This document shows positions 19,501-25,917 of a DNA stretch of 48,228 nt, in pieces. A program made the translations under genes and the position numbers. Each line of letters begins with the position of its first letter. Within the stretch, counting starts at the first letter, position 1. Origin of the DNA: Clostridiales bacterium (GTDB lineage Bacteria; Bacillota; Clostridia; Christensenellales; Aristaeellaceae); the NCBI GenBank assembly GCA_015056015.1, contig SVHD01000016.1, forward strand, positions 1 through 48,228. The letters are read 5' to 3'. Below the pieces are notes generated by a model. That model worked only from the letters and a program-made list of their open reading frames with translations, had not been told where the DNA came from and did no database searches.

Positions 19501-19986
19501 GAGCGCAGTGATCTGCTCATCCTCAAACTGGGAAAAGAGGATTTTTTCATCCTCCGTTGGATCGGCATAGGCGCTTTCCAGGGTTTCATCCAGGGCTCGT
19601 TTTTTCAGGGCGAAAAGCTTATCCTCATCCCCGATCCGGGCCATGGGATCAATGCCGGCGGCCTCAAAATGCTCCCGCAGCACCCGATTGCAAAATACAT
19701 GCAGCGTGCAGATGGCGGCCCTGGGAAGGCGCAGGGACTGGCGGCGCAGATGGGCGTTCTGTGCGCCCTCCTCATCCAGGCGGCGGCCGATGCGCTCCCG
19801 CATTTCGCCGGCGGCGGCCCGGGTGAAGGTAACGATCAGCATCCGGTCGATCTGCATGCCTTCCCGAAGCAGGGAAAGCACCCTTTCCACCAGTACTGCC
19901 GTTTTTCCCGATCCCGCGGCGGCGCTGACCAATACGCTGTCATTGCGCGCCTTGATGGCCGCTTCCTGTCCTGCCGTCCATTGCAT
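16594..19986 (-). CDS. addA: ATP-dependent helicase/nuclease subunit A
   Basis: AddA is the UvrD-like helicase and nuclease of the AddAB complex, which processes double-strand breaks and produces Chi-regulated 3' ends. Here it has 1130 residues, slightly below the usual 1200-1250. Walker A SAAAGSGKT is at 21-29, helicase motif Ia at VTFTRAAAGEMRERI, Walker B at FIDEYQDVSG near 370, and motifs V/VI at LTLHKSKGLEFPVVFL and RLLYVGMTRAREKL. The RecB-type nuclease ends the protein with VLVDYKTDR and ELQIQWYARAL. The start at 19986 (MQWTAGQEAAIKARN) has GGAGGG eight bases upstream; ATG 20013 would put this box inside the gene. The partner addB, usually directly upstream, is absent: the upstream neighbour is a divergent glycosidase gene. 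Confidence 0.95.
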   Translation of the reverse strand: MQWTAGQEAAIKARNDSVLVSAAAGSGKTAVLVERVLSLLREGMQIDRMLIVTFTRAAAGEMRERIGRRLDEEGAQNAHLRRQSLRLPRAAICTLHVFCNRVLREHFEAAGIDPMARIGDEDKLFALKKRALDETLESAYADPTEDEKILFSQFEDEQITALIGQLHAFLLSQANPWDWAEAHCHESQADPQKWLPVLQDLCRAQLEGARELLPEMEKILNRGDGPARYAPAFEKDAALTHQLIAAANEGSLTGGKTAFERLSTKKAAPEENPDAAAQYKALREEWKKRIQEARKILPDQMEKAREELAHTLPTLRALCQLTRRMEEKYFAFKQKKNYLDYSDLEHLCLKALSDPQVCAQVAGGFDALFIDEYQDVSGIQEAILNALHTGAKNMLFMVGDVKQSIYRFRLADPTLFLQKYHDYSLEESAPCRKILLQQNFRSDANVLSAVNQVFIHAMREKETEIAYDQAAMLRPGGNQPLGAPVEIHLIAAEEEEGEEGELTKGYRYEAAFVAKRIKELMRTATVREKEGVRPLRFRDIALLVRYASGRAPYIARALQMAGIPVYSDADAQFFDLPEVVDLMNVLQVIDNPLQDIPLLSALRCPCFSFTEEELARIRLVDRAPGVPFHRAFLSLLEKENALADKARAAWNQLEQWRFLAMNVPVDRLIWQVLEESGLYMRAGALEDGELRQANLRLLAERAQGEAAKEGLSAFLRETGRLRGSDDSKAAKTLGENEDVVRILTLHKSKGLEFPVVFLMELARPFRKGGENELQLHAKYGMALRYIDGEKRVTREPCALQALKGVSEKEARAEEARLLYVGMTRAREKLILLGSPRRLSAALEKWNRPATAYAAGNASCMLDWVMEGLGGYREGQFIAENGSVWQMQKQPADELNAPAPALVLSLPGLSDQPASPAVTARMERQIPPQPPLKTSVTAIAKKLREETDDWESPSDKRAPREDAPLPQFLRDEDLSPVQRGTVTHRVLGLIDYEKIRENHYAEGLNQLQEKGLLSPMEREAIRIPWLKGFFQSETGKRALAAREVHREWAFNLQSDRQSLIQGVIDLCFMEEDGWVLVDYKTDRATREELLARYELQIQWYARALAQITRRPVKEALIFGLREKEAIPVQLE

Positions 19987-20052
19987 ATATTTTTCCCTCC
20001 GGAATAGAATCACAAGGCCCTATTTGGGGCATCATGTATATTGTCCGCTTCC

Positions 20053-20081
20053 ATTTTACCCCAAGGGACGATAGTTGACAA
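20053..20081 (-). promoter_or_regulatory. Promoter of addA
   Basis: On the minus strand TTGTCA (20076-20081) and TAAAAT (20053-20058) are 17 bp apart. The -35 box occupies the same base pairs as the -35 box of the divergent glycosidase promoter. Confidence 0.65.
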
Positions 20082-20103
20082 GGCGGGAAAAATTTTCTAT
20101 ACT
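20075..20103 (+). promoter_or_regulatory. Promoter of the GH127-like gene
   Basis: A perfect TTGACA and TATACT are 17 bp apart, close to the consensus. Transcription would start near 20110, which excludes the in-frame ATG codons at 20041 and 20104 as starts. Five of six -35 base pairs are shared with the addA promoter on the other strand. Confidence 0.85.
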
Positions 20104-20133
20104 ATGAAAAAATTGGTTTCGGAGGATATGGGT

Positions 20134-22014
20134 ATGCAGGATGCGGTGAAAAATGCGGTATTCCCCCCGGCACTTTCCGATCTGGAAATTCGCGGCCCGA
20201 TCGCCAGGCAGATGGATAGCTTTTTTTACGAACGGATTTTTTCTGATTTTGCGAAAAACGAAATCTATGCCGAAACGGAAGAAAAATTCCGTTTGCGGGA
20301 AGATGATCAGAATATTGTAGGCATGTGGCGGGGCGAATTCTGGGGTAAATGGGTGATCAGCGCCTGCCGGGTATGCCGCTATAAAAAGGATGAGGAATTA
20401 AAGGCCTTTTTGCATCAGGCGGCGCTGAAGCTGATTTCCACCGCCGATGAAAATGGCTATATCGGCACCTATAAAAATCCCCTCAATTGCTTTGCCCCCG
20501 ATCCTGATGAAGCGGAAAAGGCAGTGGGCTGGAAAAGCAATTGGAACTGGAATATCTGGTGCCGGAAATATACCCTGTGGGGACTATTGGAATGCTATGA
20601 ACTCACCGGGGATGAAGCAATTTTGCAGGGGGCAGTGCGCACCACCGATCAGTTGCTGGATATGCTGGAAGATAATCATATCCGTCTGGGTTCCACAGGC
20701 ACTTTTTGCGGCATGCCCTCCGGTTCGATCTTAAAGCCTATGCTGATTCTCTATCGGCATACGGAAAATCCCCGGTATCTTCATTTTGCCGTCGCCATCG
20801 GCGAGGATTGGGACAGGGAAGATGGCCTTGCTCCCAATCTGGTGAAAAACGGCCTCAAAAATATTCTTGTGCATACCTGGTATCCCAATCCGGAGAAGTG
20901 GGCCAAGGCCTATGAAATGATGAGCTGCCTGGATGGTCTGCTGGAATTGTATCGGGTCACCGGCACGGAAAAATATTTCACCGCCGTGAAAAATATTTAT
21001 GAGCAGCTGAAAAAGCATGAGCGCAATACCGTGCTCAGCGTGGGCTTTAACGATCTGTTTATCCATGGGGGAGAAGGCATGAACGCCTGCTCCGAGCCCT
21101 GCGATGTGCTGCACTGGATGCGGGTCTGCTCCGAGCTTTACAAGCTCACCGGCGATCCCGAATATATGCATACCATGGAAGAGGCCTTCCTCAATCCTTT
21201 CCTGGCGGCTTCCTTTGAAAACGGCAAATGGGGCGCAAGAGCGGTGCGCACCGTGGGGCGGCATCAGGTGGCGGTGGGCCAATCCAGCATGAAATACAGC
21301 CACTGCTGCGTCAATAATATGCCCCGGGGCTATATGAACGCCCTGGAATCCTTTGTGATGAAGGGCGAAAAGGGCATCTATGTGAATCTGTATACGCCCT
21401 TTGCCTGCAAATTTGATGATGCGCAAGTGGAAATCGGCGGCAGTTATCTGGAAAATGGCAAGGTTTCCATTCTGGTGGAAACGGAAAAAGCGGATACCCT
21501 CTTCCTGCGCCTGCCCCCCTGGAGCCGGGAAACCATCATCAATGGGAAAAAGGTATGTGCCCCCGGCACCTATTACGCGATGAACCTTTCTGCCGGGAAG
21601 CAGGAAATCTATGTGCAATTTGATATGAATCCCCGGCTGGTGGAGGAAACGGAAGAACCTGTCACCTATCCCGATAATGGGCATATCCGGGTGAAACGGA
21701 TGCTGCAGGGCAATGATATTCCGGTGGAATACCTCGTTTGGGAAAAGAAGGCCCGCATGTTCTACGGCCCCCTGCTGCTTTGCCGCAGCAAGCGCATCGG
21801 CAGCACAGAGGAAGAAATGCTGTCTGCCCCCACGGTCTGCGGCAAGGGATACGCGGTCCAGGCGGAGCCGGTGGAAGCGGACGCCGTCCGCAATGCCTAT
21901 CGGGTGACTTTTGAAAATGATCGGGAAAGGCGGGAAATGATCCTTTGCGATTATGCCACGGGCACCAATCTCTGGTCGGAAAATGATCCCCTGCTCTTCC
22001 ATATCTGGCTCTGA
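20134..22014 (+). CDS. GH127/DUF1680-like beta-L-arabinofuranosidase family protein
   Basis: The 626-residue protein matches the GH127/GH146 (DUF1680) group, which removes beta-L-arabinofuranose or related sugars. In the characterised enzyme HypBA1 zinc is held by Glu-x-Cys and a Cys-Cys pair, one cysteine being the nucleophile. The same set is seen here: E321-P-C323 in ACSEPCDVL and C391-C392 in SHCCVNNMPRG. The N-terminal two thirds are helical, as in an (alpha/alpha)6 barrel; the last third (LFLRLPPWSRE onward) is the beta-rich domain. No signal peptide is visible, so it is probably cytoplasmic and acts on imported oligosaccharides. I use ATG 20134, eight bases behind GGAGG (20121-20125), because the promoter lies at 20075-20103. 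Substrate is inferred from family only. Confidence 0.82.
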   Translation: MQDAVKNAVFPPALSDLEIRGPIARQMDSFFYERIFSDFAKNEIYAETEEKFRLREDDQNIVGMWRGEFWGKWVISACRVCRYKKDEELKAFLHQAALKLISTADENGYIGTYKNPLNCFAPDPDEAEKAVGWKSNWNWNIWCRKYTLWGLLECYELTGDEAILQGAVRTTDQLLDMLEDNHIRLGSTGTFCGMPSGSILKPMLILYRHTENPRYLHFAVAIGEDWDREDGLAPNLVKNGLKNILVHTWYPNPEKWAKAYEMMSCLDGLLELYRVTGTEKYFTAVKNIYEQLKKHERNTVLSVGFNDLFIHGGEGMNACSEPCDVLHWMRVCSELYKLTGDPEYMHTMEEAFLNPFLAASFENGKWGARAVRTVGRHQVAVGQSSMKYSHCCVNNMPRGYMNALESFVMKGEKGIYVNLYTPFACKFDDAQVEIGGSYLENGKVSILVETEKADTLFLRLPPWSRETIINGKKVCAPGTYYAMNLSAGKQEIYVQFDMNPRLVEETEEPVTYPDNGHIRVKRMLQGNDIPVEYLVWEKKARMFYGPLLLCRSKRIGSTEEEMLSAPTVCGKGYAVQAEPVEADAVRNAYRVTFENDRERREMILCDYATGTNLWSENDPLLFHIWL

Positions 22015-22038
22015 TTGCCCTTCGGCGGGCCCCTCTGC

Positions 22039-22067
22039 TTGCCAAGAAAGGGAAAAAGTGGTATAGT
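22039..22067 (+). promoter_or_regulatory. Promoter of mreB
   Basis: TTGCCA and TATAGT are 17 bp apart, with TG in the extended -10 position. It leaves a leader of about 175 nt before mreB, in which I see no known riboswitch. Confidence 0.65.
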
Positions 22068-22248
22068 GTATAGCGTTTCCTTGTATAATCGGGTTGAAAA
22101 AGATGGAAAAGTGGCGAATTGGAAACGTTTCAAAAGGTAAAAAGATAAAAAAGTGGCGTTTCTCGCCCATAAACAGGGCGAAAAAAAGGATTTTCCATTC
22201 TTTTGTCGAATACCTACACGAATATCCTGATAATGAGGAGAAGCATTG

Positions 22249-23268
22249 ATGGCAACGGTTCTGGACATTGGCGTTGATCTTGGCACGGCCAGCGTCGTGA
22301 TTTACGGCAAAGGGAAGGGCGTGGTGCTCAATGAGCCCGCGGTTATTGCCTATGACCGTGATACGCGAAACGTGCTGGCTGTGGGCGAAGAGGCGCGCCG
22401 CATGATGGGGCGTACCCCCAGCAATATTGTCGCTATGCGCCCCCTGGGGGATGGCATGATTGCCGATTTTGAATTGGCCAGCGCCATGCTGCGCTATTTT
22501 GTCACCAAAGTGGTGGGCAAGCGCATCCTGGGCGGCCCCCGGGTATTGATTTCCATGCCCGCAGGGGTCAATGAGGTGGAGCGCCACAGCATTATGACCA
22601 GCCTTTTTGAGGCCGGCGCGCGCCGTACCCAATTGATGGAGCGGCCCATTGCGGCGGCCATTGGCGCGGGCCTTCCCATTGGCGAGGCCTATGGCCAGAT
22701 GATCTGCGATATTGGCGGCGGCGTGACGGATATCGCCGTGATGGCCCAGGGGCGGATCATCGTGCGGGATTCGGTGAAAATCGGCGGCGATTTATTTGAT
22801 GACGCCATTATCCGCTATATCCGCCGGAAGCATAATCTGCTCATCGGCGAATTGACGGCGGAGGATCTGAAGATCAATGTGGGCTCTGCCGTGCCCAGAA
22901 ATGAGCAATTCTATATGGAAGTGACGGGGCGGAATCTGATTTCCGGCCTGCCCAAGGTGATGCGTATCACCAGCGATGAAATTACCGAAGCGCTGGATGA
23001 GCCCATCCAGTCCCTGCTGGAGGCCATTCATGCGGTGTTGGAGCATACCCCGGCGGAATTGGTGGCCGATATTTTTGAATCCGGCATCGTGCTTTCCGGC
23101 GGCGGCGCCCAATTGGCCGGCCTTTGCGAGGCTGTTTCCCTGGCGCTGAAGGTGGATTGCCATCTGGCGGAGGATCCCCAGGAATGTGTGGCCCGTGGCT
23201 GCGGGCTGACCCTGGAAAATCTCAGCGAATACGGCCAGTTCCTGGGCGATCGCAAAAAACGCGGATAA
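22249..23268 (+). CDS. mreB: Rod-shape-determining protein, MreB/Mbl family
   Basis: This actin-like protein of 339 residues forms membrane-bound filaments that direct lateral wall synthesis. The phosphate-1 motif is DIGVDLGTASVVIYG near the N-terminus, phosphate-2 is ICDIGGGVTDIAVM, and the adenosine motif is GIVLSGGGAQLAGL. PVRxAIPAGV-like ISMPAGVNEVERHS is typical. I choose ATG 22249 over the TTG one codon earlier, with GAGGAG at 22235-22240. The gene is not next to mreC/mreD, so it could be the Mbl or MreBH paralogue; sequence alone does not separate them. It has its own promoter and a strong terminator directly downstream. The C-terminus DRKKRG is basic. Confidence 0.9.
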   Translation: MATVLDIGVDLGTASVVIYGKGKGVVLNEPAVIAYDRDTRNVLAVGEEARRMMGRTPSNIVAMRPLGDGMIADFELASAMLRYFVTKVVGKRILGGPRVLISMPAGVNEVERHSIMTSLFEAGARRTQLMERPIAAAIGAGLPIGEAYGQMICDIGGGVTDIAVMAQGRIIVRDSVKIGGDLFDDAIIRYIRRKHNLLIGELTAEDLKINVGSAVPRNEQFYMEVTGRNLISGLPKVMRITSDEITEALDEPIQSLLEAIHAVLEHTPAELVADIFESGIVLSGGGAQLAGLCEAVSLALKVDCHLAEDPQECVARGCGLTLENLSEYGQFLGDRKKRG

Positions 23269-23274
23269 AGTTTT

Positions 23275-23303
23275 CCGGACGCTTTTTGGCGTCCGGTTTT
23301 TTT
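23275..23303 (+). terminator. Intrinsic terminator of mreB
   Basis: CCGGACGC pairs perfectly with GCGTCCGG around 6 nt, followed by seven T. The ribosome binding site of the next gene (GGAGGG, 23304-23309) directly abuts the T-run. Confidence 0.92.
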
Positions 23304-23315
23304 GGAGGGATTTTT

Positions 23316-24062
23316 ATGAAAACCATGCTGGATATCAGTTACGGACAGGACCCTGCGCAGAAGCTGGATTTGATTTTGCCGGAGGCAAAAACATTCCCAC
23401 TCTTCATTTATTTTCATGGCGGCGGGCTGGAAACAGGGGATAAAAGCCAGCAGGAAGACATGAAAAAGTTCCTGACGGAGCGGGGCGTGGCGGTGATTTC
23501 CGCCAATTACCGCATGTATCCCAACGCTGATTTTCCCGATTTTATTGAGGATGCGGCGGCAGTGGTGAACTGGGCTTTCCAGCATATCGGGGAATACGGC
23601 CAGTGCCAGGGCGTATATGTGGGCGGCAGTTCCGCCGGCGGGTATCTGTCTATGATGCTCTGCTTTGATTCCCACTATCTTGCCAAATATGGCCTGGAAA
23701 ACAAGATCAGCGGTTATATCCATGATGCGGGCCAGCCCACCACCCATTATAAAGTGCTCAAGAACCGGGGCGTTGATTCCCGGCGGCTGATCGTGGATGA
23801 AGCCGCGCCCATCTATCATGTGGGCGTCAACGAATCCTATCCGCCCATGATTTTCCTGGTATCCGATGATGACATGAAGAATCGTCTGGAGCAGACGGAG
23901 CTGATGATTTCCACTCTCAAGCATTTCGAATACGATCAGTCGAAGATTGAAATGCGCATCATGCACGGCAAGCATTGCGCCCATAGCAAAGCCCTGGATG
24001 AAAAGGGCGAAAGTGTTTTCGGCCGCATCATCTATGGCTTCATCGCGGCGAGAGAAGCGTAA
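23316..24062 (+). CDS. Alpha/beta hydrolase (esterase/lipase-like)
   Basis: The 248-residue protein has the oxyanion motif HGGG at 34-37 and the nucleophile elbow G-S-S106-A-G (GGSSAGGYLSMML), as in the hormone-sensitive-lipase/carboxylesterase group. The late VSDDDMKNR supplies the likely acid and HGKHCAHS the likely histidine of the triad. No signal peptide is seen, so it acts in the cytoplasm, perhaps on acetyl groups or small esters. ATG 23316 follows GGAGGG. A longer open frame begins at 23124 inside mreB, but the ribosome binding site fixes the shorter form. The mreB terminator ends 12 bp before the start, and I find no clear promoter between them, so expression may rely on readthrough. 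Substrate unknown. Confidence 0.87.
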   Translation: MKTMLDISYGQDPAQKLDLILPEAKTFPLFIYFHGGGLETGDKSQQEDMKKFLTERGVAVISANYRMYPNADFPDFIEDAAAVVNWAFQHIGEYGQCQGVYVGGSSAGGYLSMMLCFDSHYLAKYGLENKISGYIHDAGQPTTHYKVLKNRGVDSRRLIVDEAAPIYHVGVNESYPPMIFLVSDDDMKNRLEQTELMISTLKHFEYDQSKIEMRIMHGKHCAHSKALDEKGESVFGRIIYGFIAAREA

Positions 24063-24069
24063 AGGGTTG

Positions 24070-24317
24070 GGAATATTGCGGGGGGACCATTCTTTGGAGC
24101 CAAAGAATGGTCCCCCCGCGCCCCCCTCCAAGAAAGCTGCACTGGAAATCAGGAAAGTGTTCTAATCGGCGTATGTCCCAGAGAAGCAATGATATTTTCC
24201 TGTGTCACTGGCACACCGTCAGATGCGGAGAAAAATAGAAATATCCAGAGAAAGTTTTCTTTGGGAGGGTGCGGGAGGGCCTTTCTTTTGAAAAAGAAAG
24301 GCCCTCCCGCAAATATC
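24070..24317 (+). repeat. Hairpin-rich intergenic repeat element, copy B
   Basis: This short copy has long terminal inverted repeats. The left arm is a perfect 20-bp stem with a 2-nt loop (24078-24097 with 24100-24119); the right arm is a perfect 19-bp stem (24271-24289 with 24292-24310). Inside each hairpin stands the inverted motif seen in copy A: CTTTCTTGGAGGGGGGCGC read on the minus strand at the left, TTTTCTTTGGGAGGGTGCG on the plus strand at the right, each next to ATTTCCAG or ATATCCAG. Outer edges are GGGAATATTGCGG and CCGCAAATATCCC. It starts 7 bp after the hydrolase stop and probably also terminates that transcript. No coding potential is credible. Confidence 0.8.
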
Positions 24318-24355
24318 CCCCCCGCAAATATCCCCCCCGCAAATATCTCCCCCGC
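24311..24355 (+). repeat. Three 15-bp tandem repeats at the edge of copy B
   Basis: The unit AAATATCCCCCCCGC occurs at 24311-24325 and 24326-24340, and with one change at 24341-24355. It repeats the outer edge of the hairpin element, so slippage at the element end is a likely origin. Confidence 0.9.
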
Positions 24356-24400
24356 CAATCTTCCCCGTCCGTATTTTTTTCGTATCTCGGCAAAAAAATC

Positions 24401-24429
24401 TTGAAATTGGGGAATGATTGCTATACAAT
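24401..24429 (+). promoter_or_regulatory. Promoter of the folT-nth operon
   Basis: TTGAAA and TACAAT are 17 bp apart. The predicted transcript would start near 24436, just before the riboswitch. Confidence 0.7.
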
Positions 24430-24451
24430 GTGATCAATCCCACTATCGTAT

Positions 24452-24552
24452 TGGGCAGAGTAGCGTTTGGCGCGTTAAGTGTTCATGGACGGGGAGTTGC
24501 CATGAAACGAAGTCAGTTTACTGACGCGGTGCCAGATGCGCATCCCGCTGCT
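24452..24552 (+). promoter_or_regulatory. Tetrahydrofolate (THF) riboswitch
   Basis: The conserved pieces of the THF riboswitch (Rfam folT motif) occur in order: GCAGAGTAGCG, GCGCGTTAAGTG, ACGAAG, GCGGTGCC and GCATCCCGC. Pairing fits the known fold: TTTGGC (24465-24470) with GCCAGA (P2), and GTTCATGG with CCATGAAA (P3). It precedes a folate transporter gene, the usual target. Binding of reduced folate is known to lower expression. Confidence 0.93.
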
Positions 24553-24563
24553 TACGGTTGCTG

Positions 24564-24607
24564 CCTCCTGCGACAGGGGAAATTTTCCGTGCCAGGAGGT
24601 CTTTTTT
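24564..24607 (+). terminator. Riboswitch expression platform: terminator stem containing the folT ribosome binding site
   Basis: CCTCCTG (24564-24570) pairs with CAGGAGG (24593-24599), with an inner GGAAA/TTTCC stem, and TCTTTTTT follows. The right arm is also the only ribosome binding site of folT (AGGAGG, 24595-24600). The hairpin could therefore end transcription, hide the ribosome binding site, or do both. Confidence 0.85.
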
Positions 24608-24610
24608 GCG

Positions 24611-25129
24611 ATGAAATTCAAGGCGCTCAAAACCAAGGAACTGACCATGCTTTCTCTGCTCATTGCATTGAATGTGGTGATGGCAGAGTTGCTGAAAATC
24701 AAGGTGATCCCCAATGTGCTGGAATTATCCTTTGGCTTTTTGCCCATTGCGGTAACCGGCATGTTCTTTGGCCCGGTTGCATCCATTGTGGTGGCGGTAA
24801 TCGCCGATATTATTGGCGCGCTGATTTTTTCGGGCGGCAATTTCTTTTTCGGCTATACCCTTACCGCTTTTTGCACCGGGCTTTTCTACGGCTGCTTCCT
24901 GCATAAAAAGCCCATGAAGTTGTGGAAAATTCTGCTGGCCCAGGCGCTGGTTTCCCTGATCTGCTATGCCGGGCTCAATACGCTGTGGACCTATCTGATG
25001 GGCTATGGCAGAAGCGAGGGCTTTATCGTCACCCGGCTGATTGTGAATCTGGTCAGCTATCCCATTTACAGCCTGATTCTGATCTTGCTCTCCCGCTACC
25101 GCAATACCCTGGAAAGGGCGATTCGATAA
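24611..25129 (+). CDS. folT: Folate-specific ECF transporter S component
   Basis: FolT is the substrate-binding membrane subunit that joins the shared EcfT-EcfA energy module to import folate. The 172-residue protein has six hydrophobic segments. The N-terminal TKELTMLSLLIALNVVMAEL is typical of ECF S components, whose first helix contacts EcfT, and VIPNVLELSFGFLPIAVTGM followed by GPVASIVVAVIADIIGALIF is typical of FolT. A longer open frame starts at 24536, but that ATG lies in the riboswitch; ATG 24611 is set by AGGAGG at 24595-24600. The THF riboswitch directly upstream strongly supports folate as substrate. No ecfA/ecfT genes are in the window, as expected for a shared module. nth follows after 3 bp. 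Confidence 0.92.
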   Translation: MKFKALKTKELTMLSLLIALNVVMAELLKIKVIPNVLELSFGFLPIAVTGMFFGPVASIVVAVIADIIGALIFSGGNFFFGYTLTAFCTGLFYGCFLHKKPMKLWKILLAQALVSLICYAGLNTLWTYLMGYGRSEGFIVTRLIVNLVSYPIYSLILILLSRYRNTLERAIR

Positions 25130-25132
25130 GAC

Positions 25133-25822
25133 ATGGATAAAAATCAGCAAGCGATCCTGGCGGGGCTGCGCGCCCTGTATCCCAATCCCCGGCCGGAACT
25201 GGATTTTTCCAATCCCTATGAAACCCTGGTGGCCACCATTCTGGCGGCGCAATGCACCGATCAAAGGGTGAATCAGGTGACGCCGGCCGTTTTCCGGGAT
25301 TTCCCCGACGCCAACGCCATGGCGCAGACCACCCCGGAAATCCTCTATCCCTACGTAAAAAGCTGCGGCTTTACCAGCAAGGCGAAAAATATCGTGGCCG
25401 CCTGCAAAATCATTGCGGAAAAGCATGGGGGTAAGGTGCCAGATACCCTGGAGGAATTGACCGCGCTCCCCGGCGTGGGCAGGAAAACCGCCAATGTGGT
25501 ATTGGCATTCGCCTTCCATATTCCCGCTATGCCCGTGGATACCCATGTATTCCGGGTGAGCAATCGATTGGGCCTGGCGGACGCCCTGACCGTGGAGGAA
25601 ACGGAAAGGCAGCTCACCGACCTCATTCCCCGTGAGGATTGGTGCGACGCCCATCACTGGATGATTCTCCATGGCCGCCGGGTATGCCATTCCCAGAAGC
25701 CGGATTGCGGCAATTGTACCCTGCAGCCCTGGTGCAAGGCCGCCCACGCCGCAGAAATGATCAATCCCAAGCTGGAAGTGAAAAAACGCGCCCAGGCCCG
25801 GAAACAGGAAAAGACCAAGTGA
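25133..25822 (+). CDS. nth: Endonuclease III
   Basis: This bifunctional DNA glycosylase/AP lyase removes oxidised pyrimidines. Its 229 residues include the helix-hairpin-helix LPGVGRKTANVV with the catalytic lysine K118, the catalytic aspartate D136 in VDTHVFRVSNRLG, and the 4Fe-4S ligands C185, C192, C195 and C201 (C-x6-C-x2-C-x5-C). The basic tail KKRAQARKQEKTK may help DNA binding. The ATG comes 3 bp after the folT stop with only a weak ribosome binding site in front, so it is likely to depend on translation of folT. It would share the THF riboswitch, an unusual control for a repair enzyme. A strong terminator starts 2 bp after the stop. Confidence 0.95.
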   Translation: MDKNQQAILAGLRALYPNPRPELDFSNPYETLVATILAAQCTDQRVNQVTPAVFRDFPDANAMAQTTPEILYPYVKSCGFTSKAKNIVAACKIIAEKHGGKVPDTLEELTALPGVGRKTANVVLAFAFHIPAMPVDTHVFRVSNRLGLADALTVEETERQLTDLIPREDWCDAHHWMILHGRRVCHSQKPDCGNCTLQPWCKAAHAAEMINPKLEVKKRAQARKQEKTK

Positions 25823-25823
25823 A

Positions 25824-25852
25824 AAAAACGCCGCTGAACAGCGGCGTTTTTT
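25824..25852 (+). terminator. Intrinsic terminator of folT-nth
   Basis: AAAAACGCCGCT pairs with AGCGGCGTTTTT around GAAC, followed by T. It is nearly symmetrical, so it may work in both directions. Confidence 0.92.
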
Positions 25853-25854
25853 AG

Positions 25855-25883
25855 TTGCAAGGACGGGAAAAACATGCTAAAAT
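25855..25883 (+). promoter_or_regulatory. Promoter of the DUF4091-kinase operon
   Basis: TTGCAA and TAAAAT are 17 bp apart, with TG in the extended -10 position. The -35 box starts 3 bp after the preceding terminator. Confidence 0.75.
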
Positions 25884-25917
25884 GAAAAAAATTCTTCAAT
25901 TAAAGGAGAACAATGCG

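Noticed and set aside
22103-22249. Small open frame of 48 codons whose stop overlaps the mreB start
   Set aside because: No ribosome binding site, lysine-rich composition expected from an A-rich leader, and no recognisable family. Conservation in relatives would change this view.
24149-24443. Minus-strand frames with repeated GGYLRGGYLR
   Set aside because: They are products of the 15-bp C-rich tandem repeat and have no start signals.
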